In this document: positions 25,301-35,193 of the stretch, piece after piece
Position numbering within the stretch: position 1 is the first letter of the stretch
Layout of the letters: each line of letters starts with the position of its first letter
NCBI GenBank assembly: GCA_964508975.1
Contig: CAZDVQ010000030.1
Span: 1 to 51,722 of the forward strand
Reading direction: 5' to 3'
Origin: CAZDVQ01 sp964508975
Lineage (GTDB): Bacteria > Bacteroidota > Bacteroidia > Chitinophagales > Saprospiraceae
Length of the DNA stretch: 51,722 bases
The notes under the pieces: model-generated
The model's input: only the letters and a program-made list of their open reading frames with translations
Told to the model about the DNA's origin: nothing
Databases searched by the model: none
Translations under genes and position numbers: made by a program

Positions 25301-25608
25301 AAATAAGGCTTGTTTATTGGGTTTATTGTTTTGCGGGGCTATATTACGAAATATTTTAAAACCACAAGCCATTTATTCAAATTATTCTAACGTGTGATTA
25401 CCTAAGATTAACAAGTATACAACCAACACATGAGCACATCAATCCATTAGCGCATTGTTTTGGGCGTGCCCCTCGCATGCGCTCGGGTCGCCACCCTACG
25501 CGCTCGCTGGACGCTCGGTGCCTGCGGCACTGGCCGCGGTGCGGCCACGCTCCGGTCGGCTCACGCAGTACCTTACGCTGGCGTGCATATGTATTTTACC
25601 CTATAATT
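25301..25608. other. Intergenic region upstream of the adhesin gene
   Basis: Holds AT-rich sequence with the presumed adhesin promoter (no exact TAnnTTTG match found) and GC-rich element copy 6. No gene is supported. Confidence 0.6.
25458..25568 (-). repeat. GC-rich modular hairpin element, copy 6
   Basis: Plus strand TTTTGGGCGTGCCCCTCGCA ... GGTCGGCTCACGCA. The stem GTGCCTGCGGCAC and GGCCGCGGTGCGGCC are specific to this copy, while the end block CGACCCGAGCGCATGCGAGG (minus strand) is shared with copy 8. Confidence 0.78.
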
Positions 25609-27444
25609 CTAGTTTAAATCAAATGTAACCTTCTCCTGAAGCCTGAGCAGTTGGATGGCCAATCCAACATTACTGTTGTTGTCGCTAAGCGCAGCCTGTA
25701 GTTTAGCGGCTTCTATCACCTTAAAGTTAGCATCCTTCCAAACAATAGGGACTTGCGAGCGGCTTTGGCTTTTTTCCAAGTATAATTGACCATCTTGAGC
25801 TAAAAATTCCGAGTGTAAAGCTTCTTGGGGCAAGAACAGATTTAGCTTCAAAACCTTTTCGTCGAATAAACAAAGTAGGATATCAGGGGCTAGTTTTTCG
25901 TGGCGAATGTTTTGAATTGTACTGTTCGATGCATTCTCGGCCTCTATCTGCAATGCAGACCAACCCTCCACGGCAAAAGAACGCAACAACATACCATAAA
26001 TAGGTTTATTTTCATGTGACCACGGGAGCCAAGCTCCAGATCTATCGGTATATTGGCTTGGCGGCAAGTCACCGCCGACACTAGCAGCACCTTTCAACAA
26101 GTATTCAATCCATTGGTTATCCAGTTTAAACACACGGATAGATTCCTTGGGCAAGTACTGCTCGCTGGATACTAGATAATGAAAAGGCAGGCCTTGCAGT
26201 AAAGCCAGGTTATCGAAATAAGCTTTTAACTCATTCGACAACGCTGAACCTGCGTCCGAGTCAAATTTTTGGTTCTGGATTAGCAGGTAGCTATTTTGTA
26301 TTTGCTGGTCTTGGTATTTGCGTTTCAGCCCTTCTGCATTTTTCCATTCCTGTAATTTTAAGCCAAGCATTGGCTCGCTCAGGAGCATCAACTTCCCCAG
26401 TTCCCATGCAGCAGCATAGGATATGTTCAACATGCCTGTTTGGCTATCATAAATTAGTAAGTCGTCCGAGGAGCGGATATCCTTTTCAAACGGGATTGGG
26501 GCAATATTGCTGTGGAGCGGTATACAAGGGCCACGATACCAAGACACCGTACGCCCCCCGCCCCTGAGTTGGTGAGCCGTTGGAGCATGGCCAAGGTGTA
26601 GGAGATATTTAGCTTGATTTTCTACATTGGAAGGCACTGGAATACTAAAATCTTGCAGTTTCAAGGCTTTTAAAATAGAGCTTAAGTTTCCAGAATAGTC
26701 TTCTATGATGGCCTCAAATGACCAACTGTATAGACATAGTAAAGGTATAAATCCATCGGACGGCCGGGCATTTTTAGAAACACTGTCATCTAGCTCAAAC
26801 CTGCCTTCAAGCGAAACCAAGAAAGCCCTAGTTTGATGTCCAGGTGCTGGCAAGCGATTAGCTAGGATAATGGCTCTTTCTTGTTGCAGTTCATTGTTTT
26901 CCAATACTTTGCGCACGTGACATAAGCTTGCTGCGTCTTGTGCGGAGGGATTTATTTTTTTCAAAAAACCAGGTTCTAGCCATAGTATAGGCAATTGTTG
27001 TGCTTGCGCTGCAGCGCTATCTTCCCCTGGTTCTGTGGCGAGGGAACATACCTTTTGGTAGTCCTTCCACGTTAAGGTTTCTTGTTTAACCAATAGAGGG
27101 TTGCTTAATTCTATTTCATCCAGGAGAATCAAGGCAAGCCAAGGCGTGTGTAAGCTGTTTGTATCAGCCTGTAACCTACCATTCCGCTCCCAGGGTAGGC
27201 TGGAGCGATTCAATTCGAGGTGGGGCAACACCTTTGCATAATCGCCGATGCCTTTATCGGGTGGATAGACAGCGAATACTTGAGCGGGAGGGATAAAATA
27301 TCGCTCGCTGGCTACATAAAAATACTGTTCTGAGGTATAACTTTCTTGCCCAGGAATCGTAATCTCCAGTTTTTGCTCCACACGGTATAGCCCGGAGTTA
27401 ATACTAGGTAGTTGATATCCCTCGAATTCAATGGTTTTAGACAT
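25609..27444 (-). CDS. Large protein of unknown function, last gene of the six-gene cluster
   Basis: 611 residues, no signal peptide, no membrane helix. The N-terminus ('LPSINSGLYRVEQKLEI', 'GIGDYAKVLPHLELNRSSLP') looks like a beta-rich domain; 'TPWLALILLDEIEL' near 100-113 and a block near 418-450 ('GLPFHYLVSSEQYLPKESIR' then VFKLDNQWIEYLLKGA) look conserved, and I recall similar blocks in large unannotated proteins from actinobacteria and cyanobacteria, which I cannot verify. No catalytic motif is evident. The ATG lies 18 bp after the DUF6603-like gene, so the two are probably co-transcribed. The function is not known; the context suggests a structural part of the cluster. Confidence 0.7.
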   Translation of the reverse strand: MSKTIEFEGYQLPSINSGLYRVEQKLEITIPGQESYTSEQYFYVASERYFIPPAQVFAVYPPDKGIGDYAKVLPHLELNRSSLPWERNGRLQADTNSLHTPWLALILLDEIELSNPLLVKQETLTWKDYQKVCSLATEPGEDSAAAQAQQLPILWLEPGFLKKINPSAQDAASLCHVRKVLENNELQQERAIILANRLPAPGHQTRAFLVSLEGRFELDDSVSKNARPSDGFIPLLCLYSWSFEAIIEDYSGNLSSILKALKLQDFSIPVPSNVENQAKYLLHLGHAPTAHQLRGGGRTVSWYRGPCIPLHSNIAPIPFEKDIRSSDDLLIYDSQTGMLNISYAAAWELGKLMLLSEPMLGLKLQEWKNAEGLKRKYQDQQIQNSYLLIQNQKFDSDAGSALSNELKAYFDNLALLQGLPFHYLVSSEQYLPKESIRVFKLDNQWIEYLLKGAASVGGDLPPSQYTDRSGAWLPWSHENKPIYGMLLRSFAVEGWSALQIEAENASNSTIQNIRHEKLAPDILLCLFDEKVLKLNLFLPQEALHSEFLAQDGQLYLEKSQSRSQVPIVWKDANFKVIEAAKLQAALSDNNSNVGLAIQLLRLQEKVTFDLN

Positions 27445-27462
27445 GGCTGAGTGTTTGAAAAT

Positions 27463-30267
27463 CTAGTGGACAAGCAAGGGTTTAGCCCGAAGTTGAAAAA
27501 CGGTTTCGCTCTCCTCAAAAGCATCTAGCTGGTCATCCTCGGCTGTGAGGCCCAGGTTTTTGAATAGGGCTTGCATTTCTGGTGATTTCGTTTTTCTTGA
27601 CGTGGGTACGCTGTCTCTACCTGCCGTTTCGTCATTGCCGTAATATTTGTTCAGGAATGGCCACTTAAAAGATGTTTTATTGGCCTCCGCAAGATTGAGT
27701 TCTAGGCGTGGCACAGTGTTTTGCCTTTGTATAAGTTTCAGTTCAACACCTGCCAATACATTGTTAACCAAGCCTTCGCCTTGCTGGGCAGGGTCATTGG
27801 ATGGCAGGCCTTGCCCCCACAAGGCTTTAGGCATATTTTTCATCAGGGGATTGGCCCTGAACATGGTACTCACATCCTCCAACTGGCCTGCATTATTATA
27901 TTTCTTAACAGACACCTGATGTTTTGCTGTAAAACTCTTACTATTCATCGGGGCCACACCAAGCTGGGTGTTCATAGAATTACCTGACTGATTCTTCCCT
28001 TGGAAAAAAAGCTCGGTAGCCGGAACCATAGAATCCGTAACCAGCATCAATTCTTTTGGATTAACCATGTGAACTTCAACAGACTTACCATCTAAAGTAT
28101 ATTGAACTTTGCTCAGTAGGCCGCCCGTAATGGCGATAGAACATGGTTCAGCTGGAATAAAGGCCGTTTTGAAATCAGGCCATGAAATAGGATTGGCCCT
28201 TCGTGGAGCATCGGCACCGAAGGCAATTTTAAAGGTCTTAATGCCACAGTCAAGGTAAGCAATCCCCGAAAAATCTGGTCCCCAGATGAGTACACCTGCG
28301 GTAATACTGATATTGATGTCTTTACTAAAACGTTTCCAGCCGATGGTAAACCTGACGGCAACGTGTATCTCTAGGCTGGCCTCATAGTAAAATGGTTTCC
28401 AGTAAATAATCACGTCCAGGCTGATGCGTAGACAAGCATATACACTCCCGCTATCGTAAACGGCCTCGATGAGCAAGCCCGCCATGATGGCCTGCGGGGT
28501 GAGGGCAAAATACATTTCGCCCCTGATGGTCATGTACTCGCTTACGCGCCAGTTAATCCCAACCCTCGGGATATTGGTGGGAAAATGTGCTGGTGGCTGA
28601 AAGCGGGGATGGTAGCCCCCGATGGAGACGACAAAATCTCCCGCGTGCTGGCCCGAAAACCAGAAACCTACGGCGAAGCCCCCCGTAAGTCGCACGGATG
28701 TGGAAAAGAGGTAAGAATTACTTGTAAGCTGCCCCCTGACCATAAATATACCCTGAGCAGGTATAAATTGGGCCATGAACATGAGTTCTACATATACCGC
28801 CGGCATGGATAGGCGGCTTACCCCGAGCAGGGTAACTTCTAGATCGTTGCCAAATTTAACGGCTAGCAGTGCTTGTGTACTGATAATTTTGAAAGACGTA
28901 AAGTTAATACCTGCTACCAAGAAGTAATCGCCGGCGCTTGGCGGGATGTAGGTATGCAGGCTCAGCATGAGCTCAGCTAAACCATTGCTCTTGGCTTGGA
29001 CGGCCTTAGCCTCGGTGGGCGTTGCAATTTTAATGAGTGGAAAATCGAGTACTTTATCGATGGTTGGGGCGATAAAGTTGCGGTTTATACCAAAACCTAC
29101 TGCTAGGCCCGTGACAAAAAATGGCGGTGCCCCACCGATGGGAAAGCCAAGGTAAGCGAACAAGAACAAGGACTTCATGCCTTGATAGTCGGCATAAGAG
29201 CCTAAGCCAGCGAGTTGGAACTTCCCGAAGCCCATTTGTATCAAGCCAGAGTAGTCATCATACTCGGTTTGACCATTATAAGGTTCTGGATATTTGTGGG
29301 TGCTCCTGAGGAATGCTCCGGCCAAGGTAAAGCCCTTGCGGTCGATACCCAGGCTAAGGCCTTGCAGTTTGAATTCCACCTCTTTGAGCTTGGCAAACTC
29401 GCCGCGTAGCACCTCCATGGGCACGGTCACTTCGAGGCCGGTGACCGAGAGTTCAAAGCCGCTGAAGTCAAGGCTAGCACCAAGCAATACCCCGATGCGT
29501 TTATCCTTGAAAAGCATTTTAACCTGCTGGATAGTTAGGCCAGAGCTAGTTTTTTTGGCTATCTCCTTGGTGTTTGCTTCTTTTTGGGCAGGCGGGGGCG
29601 TTGGCTCTTGGGGTTTATCTGTCTCGTCCATGCTTTTAGCCTCTTTATCGGACATACCGTATCCCAGGGGATATTTACCCAAGGAGCCAAGCGAGAGGTT
29701 AGCGACAATGGATAGCCCTTGGGCAAGTTGGCTGGGCGTTGGATTTGCCGCGCTGGGGTCGAACACCGCCTCTAGGTTGGCTTCCATGGCGGTGTTGGCA
29801 TAGGCTAGGGTTAAGCCTTGCAGGCCACTACCCTCGGGAAACATAGGGCCTACCAGCGGGAAATCGGCAAAGTTGATGGTGCCTTGGTAGCGGGTCAGGA
29901 ACAAGGTATGGGCCTTATTATCATCCGCCTTCTGGTACAAGAACAGTATATTGAAGGGCTGCTCGTTGATGAGGAAGGTACCCGTTGCACTAAAGGCATT
30001 CATGCCTTTACCCTTGGTTGAGCCAATTTCTAGGGACATGTCCTGCACGTCGATATCTGTGAGGAAGCTTGGGGTACCCTCTGGCAGCAACTTTTTCAGA
30101 AAATTTGAAAAAGCCTTGGGGTGTTTGCTGAAATCGAGCTTAGCGGCATACAGGGGTTCAGCACCGCCCATGTCGTCGGCTACAAATAAAACCTCAACCC
30201 CACCGATATCAATCAGGAGTTCAGCGCTTACCGACGTGACCAGTTCAGGTTTAGTTTCCTCGGGCAT
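27463..30267 (-). CDS. DUF6603-like large beta-rich protein
   Basis: 934 residues from the ATG at 30267; the longer frame to 30330 would start inside repeat element copy 7 and is not preferred. The sequence is dominated by repeating amphipathic beta strands ('KLQGLSLGIDRKGFTLAGAF', 'LFLFAYLGFPIGGAPPFFVT', 'GLAVGFGINRNF') and the block 'VSIGGYHPRFQPPAHFPTNI ... NWRVSE' with 'YFALTPQAIMAG', which I recognise as the DUF6603 pattern. No signal peptide. A Pro/Gln/Glu/Lys-rich linker lies near 205-235. DUF6603 proteins have no established function. Neighbours: 348-residue gene upstream (gap filled with element copy 7) and the 611-residue gene 18 bp downstream. Confidence 0.75.
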   Translation of the reverse strand: MPEETKPELVTSVSAELLIDIGGVEVLFVADDMGGAEPLYAAKLDFSKHPKAFSNFLKKLLPEGTPSFLTDIDVQDMSLEIGSTKGKGMNAFSATGTFLINEQPFNILFLYQKADDNKAHTLFLTRYQGTINFADFPLVGPMFPEGSGLQGLTLAYANTAMEANLEAVFDPSAANPTPSQLAQGLSIVANLSLGSLGKYPLGYGMSDKEAKSMDETDKPQEPTPPPAQKEANTKEIAKKTSSGLTIQQVKMLFKDKRIGVLLGASLDFSGFELSVTGLEVTVPMEVLRGEFAKLKEVEFKLQGLSLGIDRKGFTLAGAFLRSTHKYPEPYNGQTEYDDYSGLIQMGFGKFQLAGLGSYADYQGMKSLFLFAYLGFPIGGAPPFFVTGLAVGFGINRNFIAPTIDKVLDFPLIKIATPTEAKAVQAKSNGLAELMLSLHTYIPPSAGDYFLVAGINFTSFKIISTQALLAVKFGNDLEVTLLGVSRLSMPAVYVELMFMAQFIPAQGIFMVRGQLTSNSYLFSTSVRLTGGFAVGFWFSGQHAGDFVVSIGGYHPRFQPPAHFPTNIPRVGINWRVSEYMTIRGEMYFALTPQAIMAGLLIEAVYDSGSVYACLRISLDVIIYWKPFYYEASLEIHVAVRFTIGWKRFSKDINISITAGVLIWGPDFSGIAYLDCGIKTFKIAFGADAPRRANPISWPDFKTAFIPAEPCSIAITGGLLSKVQYTLDGKSVEVHMVNPKELMLVTDSMVPATELFFQGKNQSGNSMNTQLGVAPMNSKSFTAKHQVSVKKYNNAGQLEDVSTMFRANPLMKNMPKALWGQGLPSNDPAQQGEGLVNNVLAGVELKLIQRQNTVPRLELNLAEANKTSFKWPFLNKYYGNDETAGRDSVPTSRKTKSPEMQALFKNLGLTAEDDQLDAFEESETVFQLRAKPLLVH

Positions 30268-30321
30268 AGTGGCGTAATAGCTTGGTGGTTTTAAGAGTAT
30301 ATTGTGGTATGGGGAGCCCGC

Positions 30322-30499
30322 GGTAAGCACGGCGGCGAAGCCGCCGTTTGCGTTAGCTGGCTGGAGGGCACCCGCAGCGCGGGTGGTGCGCCGTTGGCCA
30401 GGCAGATATGTTGGTATCTACGCTAGCACAACGGCGCACGGAGCGCATAGCGAACCCCGCAAGACAGCGGCGGCCGTAGGCCGCAACGCCCCAATAAAA
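30322..30499 (+). repeat. GC-rich modular hairpin element, copy 7 (largest, with nested stem)
   Basis: Begins with the hairpin GGCGGCGAAGCCGCC, then GCGTTAGCTGGCTGGAGGGC, and ends CAACGCCCCAATAAAA. It contains an 11-bp stem GTGCGCCGTTG/CAACGGCGCAC whose loop itself holds a second hairpin AGATA...TATCT. The backbone GGAGCGCATAGCGAACCCCG matches copies 9 and 11. It interrupts the six-gene cluster. Confidence 0.8.
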
Positions 30500-30534
30500 A
30501 AGCTAAAATATAGGGTAATTATATTTCAAGCATT

Positions 30535-31581
30535 CTATTCTACCACTTCAGGCTCTTTTGGAGCTGACAATAACTTTAATGCAGCTCTTTGGTTAATCGC
30601 TTTTAATTTTTGTTGTTCCGCCTTGCGTTCCTGCGTGGTTTTATCCATCCTTCTTACCGCGAGGCCAATACGTTCGACCTTCAAAATGCCCGGTAAAATA
30701 TCAAAGTCCAATTTTGCTACGACAGCCACGTTAAATTCTTTTGTTGCCGTATCCATATCTAATTCATTGATAGACAGTTCAATGCCAGTCAAATCACGTC
30801 CGGCTATTTCGTTGGGCAAGTCATATTTAAAACTCTCTTTCAAACCCTTTTGGAATTGTGTGTAGGTAATACGAACCGGGCTTTCCAGGCCATATTTAGT
30901 TTGACCAGATTCAACTGTTAGCGGAATTAGGTTATCAAATAAATTCACCTCTGCCCTAAACAGGTAGTACATATTCAACTCAGTACCCCATAGGCTTGTA
31001 TCGTTACCTTTAACGGCCTGAATTTGTACCAGGTAGTTTTTTAACTCCTTGGCGTCGAGGAGTGTATCAAACTCAAGTTCAAGGCTATAATTGCCATCTG
31101 TTGGATTAGAAGCGTTAAGCGCACCTGGGGTTTTTAAATTAATTTCTCCTTGATTACTAACGAGTTTGAAGTTGAACTGGGCGTCATTATGAGCATTTTC
31201 AACTTTCCAACTCACCTTAATTTTTTTTGTAGTGTCATAGTCCTTTCTTTCCGTCTTGATTTCAGCGGGTTTAGGTAATTTAGGTGCTACAACATCGACC
31301 GAGAAAGTAGCTGTTGTTACATCCTTTCCAAGCACACGTACACTATAGCCTGTAATATCCTCATTGGCTGACAGGGTGCACGTAAACTCCTTATTGGACT
31401 TGTTTTTATTTGGTGTTACCGTAGCTATGGCAGGAATCTCATCATCGAGTTCTTCATTTCTAAAGACAAAGGATAAGGTTTCGGCCGGTTTTGCAACTGC
31501 TTCATTGGTTTTAAAAGACCCCTTTGCAGATTTTCCACTTTCGTCAAGTGTAAGCTTAAATTCGGAGATTGTAATCGCCAT
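30535..31581 (-). CDS. 348-residue protein of unknown function in the cluster
   Basis: No signal peptide or membrane helix. The N-terminal half (about 1-200) looks like two Ig- or fibronectin-like beta domains ('TATFSVDVVAPKLPKP', 'KIKVSWKVENAHNDAQF'). The C-terminal half has a basic helical end ('RMDKTTQERKAEQQKLKAI'). The ATG at 31581 follows the stop of the fibre-like gene by 36 bp. I do not recognise a family. Given its position between the fibre-like and DUF6603-like genes, it may be a structural or adaptor component, which is inference. Confidence 0.65.
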   Translation of the reverse strand: MAITISEFKLTLDESGKSAKGSFKTNEAVAKPAETLSFVFRNEELDDEIPAIATVTPNKNKSNKEFTCTLSANEDITGYSVRVLGKDVTTATFSVDVVAPKLPKPAEIKTERKDYDTTKKIKVSWKVENAHNDAQFNFKLVSNQGEINLKTPGALNASNPTDGNYSLELEFDTLLDAKELKNYLVQIQAVKGNDTSLWGTELNMYYLFRAEVNLFDNLIPLTVESGQTKYGLESPVRITYTQFQKGLKESFKYDLPNEIAGRDLTGIELSINELDMDTATKEFNVAVVAKLDFDILPGILKVERIGLAVRRMDKTTQERKAEQQKLKAINQRAALKLLSAPKEPEVVE

Positions 31582-31617
31582 GGTTTAAAAAATTAATGGG
31601 TTAAGAAAAAAATGAAA

Positions 31618-34600
31618 TTATTTAATCAATGATTCGAGCCGTGCGAGGCGCTCATGTACAGCCTCTAGCTGTTGTTTGAGCAACGTATTATCGTGTATAA
31701 GTTGTTGAATGGCAGCAATGGACAGCGCGTTGAGCTGGTCGTGGTCAACGGTGCGGAAATCGGAAACCTCCTCGCCATAGACAAAAAGCTGCTGCACGGG
31801 CCATTCGCCCTGGTAAGGCAAGCTAAACGAAAGCGGGGAAATTACCTTTACCTTGGCCTTGAGCTCGTTTTTTTCAAAGATGAGTTTAAGCTGAGCATCA
31901 TCGTTGATGCCGTGGGGCTGCGCTAAAGTGACCGTCAGTGTACCATCTTCAAAGTGCAAGGACTGGCTCATGGCCATGATGTTGGGCACATAATCGCGGG
32001 CATGGGAAACCGTGTTGGGCATGATGGTTTCAAGCTCCTGCGCGATGAAGCCCAGCTTGGGGCGGTCTCCCTTGGCGATGGTATCCTTGTAGGTATATTG
32101 GGTAACTTGTAGCTGCTGGATGGTTTCTAGGGCTTCCTGCGGCGAGAGGCGGCCTTGCACATCCTTGATACGGGCATCGGAATGGGCGTTGAACTCGCTG
32201 CCGAAAACCCGTCCATCGGCATAAATTGATATGTCGTATATGTCTTGATTTTCATTCCAATGACCATAAGAAGCATCTTTCTGATTGGTATGCCGGGCAT
32301 AATAGGCAGCATGCACTTTTAAAAGCCTTCCTGCGGCCAATACGCGCAATGGAATATTAGTACCACCCTCGCCGCCCGACTTTCTGTTATGTTCCTGAAG
32401 ACGCACTTCAAGGCAGCCATAATGAGTTGTCGTTAAACCTTTAAATTGTAAATAGTTGTTTCTCTGAAGAACTTCATCGTTATTGTAATCACGGTAACGG
32501 TATTCATCTAACCCGATAATTAAGCCTATACTATCTCCATGACGGATTATAGCATTCCCTATATCAGTGGTATTATAGTATGGTTTAAAAACGATAGCAT
32601 TACCGTCGTAGGGGACTAGTAGCGTCAATGGTTTATTCATGCTTACTTTTCCGTCAAGACTAAAATCCCCTTGTACTGTCAAATCTTTAGCAATTGTCAT
32701 GCTATCATGTAGGCTCAGCTCGTTTTTGAAGGTAGTTTTACCATCCACCTCGAAGCTACCCTCTACCTTCGTGTTGCCCTTGACATGTAGTTTAGCCTGT
32801 GGCTTATCAGTACCGATGCCTATTTTATCTTCCCTTTGCACCATGTTGCTAAAATAGATAGGCAGCCTGATGACATCGTCTTTGTAGCCTTCAATGTTCC
32901 GGTGTTCGAGGAAAATGGTCAGGGTTTCATTGGATGTAACCTGCGAGGGCTTCCAGTTGGAGACTTGTATGTTGAGGTGTGTATCAACCGACAAAACCAC
33001 ATTATCCTCGCAAACGAAGGCCCAGATCTTTTGTCCAGCAGCAGGGGGTTCTGTACGGAAACCCGGGGTGAGGCAGTTGATTTCAAAGCCACTTTCGCCG
33101 AAGGAGGGGTGATCAGGTAGTGCGACCAAGAAACGGGTTGGCCTGGCGGGGTTATTGGAGCATTTAATTTTTTCGGTACTGCTGCGTGGCCTGATGACTA
33201 AGCTAAAGCTTTGCGCTGCTTGCTCGCCTAGCAAGAAAATATTATTGGGGCTAATTTGTGCCACAAGGGGGTTAATGCCTAGGTGCGACTGTATTTCCAG
33301 TAGTATTAAAACCGTGCGTTCAATGGGGGCATCGTGGCTTTCAGGTACAAGGTTAGCATAGTTTAGCTCAACACGGGTATTCCTAGCCCCCCCAGCTTTG
33401 TCGGCGGTGACGTCAGGTATGGCGAGCTGAAGGGCAGTGTTTTTAGGCAAGACAAAGTCTTTTGGAAATTGGATGGCGATCCAATCGACGTATTCGGTAG
33501 CATCATAGCCGATGCGGTATGCACATGTTGCGATTTTTTGTCCCGTGTCGTCCGTTACGGTAAATTTTGGCGCATTAGCCGCTGCAAGATGTTTTAAAGT
33601 ATCCGCCGAAAGTGTACTTTGCCGGAAGCGCAAGAGCAGGTGATACTGGGCGGCGTTGAGCTCGGTAAGGGTAGCGCAGCTAATATCCTCGTTGGTGGTA
33701 TTGTTTACCTCAAGGTGTAGGGTGTTCTTGGACTCAGCGTCGAGAATGTGGAAGGTATTATCTTGATGGGTGGTAAAAATATCCAGCTCGATAGGAGCCT
33801 TGTTTTTGAGCAAGGGGTTTTGGCCTTGCGCATCGAGTATGCTTTGCTTGATTTGTTCTGCTTGGAGCAAGCTGTTGTACAACTTGAGTTGATCAATGCG
33901 ACCACTGAATATTTTTTCGTCGTTTTTATCAGCGCCGAGCAGTAATTTAGCTTCCTCGCCAGGGGCATTGAGCCCGAAAACCTTACCGAGGGCAAGGCCA
34001 GCATCCACCTTCACCCCAGCCCCCAGCGCAAAGTTTAATTGTGTTTTGAGGGCTAGCCCGTCGAGATAAATTTGTACTAAGCCTAATGGATTAACCAGCA
34101 GGGCCAGGTGAAACCACCTATCGGCCTGAATTTTGGCCAATTGGACTTTGTTCGCACCCATCTCGGCCTTGATAAAACCAGCCTCAATGTATATGTAAAA
34201 ATCGCCCAGGGCTGAGCTCAAGCCTAATAAAACACTGCTTTGTATATCTGGTGCAATGTTTATCCAGGCTTCCAAACCCAAGCCATCCTCTGGTACTGCG
34301 TTGAATGGTAGTTCGATGTGTTTTGAGGAGGCACCATCAAAGCTCAGCGACATGGCTTTACTCGGGTCAACGAGTAGCTTCAGCGGTTTTTGCCCTGGAG
34401 CTGTAGCGTCCACAGGGGAGGCTGGTTCAGCTTTAAGTAGCACGGCAGGTGCCTTAGGGGCTTCCTCAAGCAACATGGAGGATGTCAATTCCGGCTCATC
34501 TGTAGCCTGACTAAACATTAGGTTTAATTCACTGCCTTCCTTTAAATCTGAAAAGTATAGTAATCTGACTTCTTCAGCGCTCAATGCCCTGCTGTATAGC

Positions 34601-35184
34601 CTAAACTGGGCAAAGATAGAGGGCATGGCACTATGTATATTGCCGAGCATGGCGTTGTTGTAAACGCCCAAAGGCAATGGACTGTCCAGCTTTTTTGTGA
34701 GCACTGAAGCGCCATCTAAAAATACTTCTACCTTATTGTCTGCTATAACCAGGGCAAAATGCCTTAGTTTTTCGGCTGAAAATTCCTGTTTAATCGGCTC
34801 TATATCAACATCTTGGATTGTAAGCAAGATATCGCCATCCAAGGTATTTTTCAAACTGAGCCACTCGGTATAATCTTCGTTTACGTTTTTGCTGGCTAGG
34901 CAAAACACCGAGCCATCAATGCTGTTCAAGGCGCTGGCTTGATACCAAAAGGCTAAAGTCATAGCTGAGGCTCCTGTAAAATCAAGCGTTGGCAGCTTGA
35001 CATAGCTTTTTTCAGCCTCGAAGGCTAATGTCCAGCCGAGCAGATCATGCATAGTAACCTTGGGGTCTAAGCCTTCTACTTCGCCCGCTCCAAGGTCATT
35101 GGGTATCAGGTTGTTTACTTTCCGATCAAACAATTGTTGAAGGGTGTAGTGTATCAGCAGGTTTGCATTGATATCAGTATTCAT
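31618..35184 (-). CDS. Tail-fibre-like protein: two LamG domains and S74 chaperone
   Basis: 1188 residues without a signal peptide. Two concanavalin/LamG domains (about 50-215, ending 'FRLYSRALSAEEVRLLYFSD', and about 275-455, ending 'RIDQLKLYNSLLQAEQIKQS'), a long beta region, then tail-fibre-like repeats near 785-860 ('GIGTDKPQAKLHVKGNTKVE') and a peptidase S74 intramolecular chaperone domain near 1000-1070 ('AHSDARIKDV', 'QYTYKD', 'LGFIAQELETIMPNTV'). The protein ends in a coiled coil (about 1150-1188). In phage tail spikes the S74 domain trimerises the fibre and then cuts itself off at the Ser of the SD-x-R-x-K motif. It begins 9 bp after the 1373-residue gene. Probably a trimeric glycan-binding fibre. 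Confidence 0.85.
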   Translation of the reverse strand: MNTDINANLLIHYTLQQLFDRKVNNLIPNDLGAGEVEGLDPKVTMHDLLGWTLAFEAEKSYVKLPTLDFTGASAMTLAFWYQASALNSIDGSVFCLASKNVNEDYTEWLSLKNTLDGDILLTIQDVDIEPIKQEFSAEKLRHFALVIADNKVEVFLDGASVLTKKLDSPLPLGVYNNAMLGNIHSAMPSIFAQFRLYSRALSAEEVRLLYFSDLKEGSELNLMFSQATDEPELTSSMLLEEAPKAPAVLLKAEPASPVDATAPGQKPLKLLVDPSKAMSLSFDGASSKHIELPFNAVPEDGLGLEAWINIAPDIQSSVLLGLSSALGDFYIYIEAGFIKAEMGANKVQLAKIQADRWFHLALLVNPLGLVQIYLDGLALKTQLNFALGAGVKVDAGLALGKVFGLNAPGEEAKLLLGADKNDEKIFSGRIDQLKLYNSLLQAEQIKQSILDAQGQNPLLKNKAPIELDIFTTHQDNTFHILDAESKNTLHLEVNNTTNEDISCATLTELNAAQYHLLLRFRQSTLSADTLKHLAAANAPKFTVTDDTGQKIATCAYRIGYDATEYVDWIAIQFPKDFVLPKNTALQLAIPDVTADKAGGARNTRVELNYANLVPESHDAPIERTVLILLEIQSHLGINPLVAQISPNNIFLLGEQAAQSFSLVIRPRSSTEKIKCSNNPARPTRFLVALPDHPSFGESGFEINCLTPGFRTEPPAAGQKIWAFVCEDNVVLSVDTHLNIQVSNWKPSQVTSNETLTIFLEHRNIEGYKDDVIRLPIYFSNMVQREDKIGIGTDKPQAKLHVKGNTKVEGSFEVDGKTTFKNELSLHDSMTIAKDLTVQGDFSLDGKVSMNKPLTLLVPYDGNAIVFKPYYNTTDIGNAIIRHGDSIGLIIGLDEYRYRDYNNDEVLQRNNYLQFKGLTTTHYGCLEVRLQEHNRKSGGEGGTNIPLRVLAAGRLLKVHAAYYARHTNQKDASYGHWNENQDIYDISIYADGRVFGSEFNAHSDARIKDVQGRLSPQEALETIQQLQVTQYTYKDTIAKGDRPKLGFIAQELETIMPNTVSHARDYVPNIMAMSQSLHFEDGTLTVTLAQPHGINDDAQLKLIFEKNELKAKVKVISPLSFSLPYQGEWPVQQLFVYGEEVSDFRTVDHDQLNALSIAAIQQLIHDNTLLKQQLEAVHERLARLESLIK

Positions 35185-35193
35185 AAAAAAAAT

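Noticed and set aside
30268..30330. Longer N-terminus for the DUF6603-like protein
   Set aside because: It would begin inside repeat element copy 7, and the added residues lack any family resemblance; the ATG at 30267 fits better.
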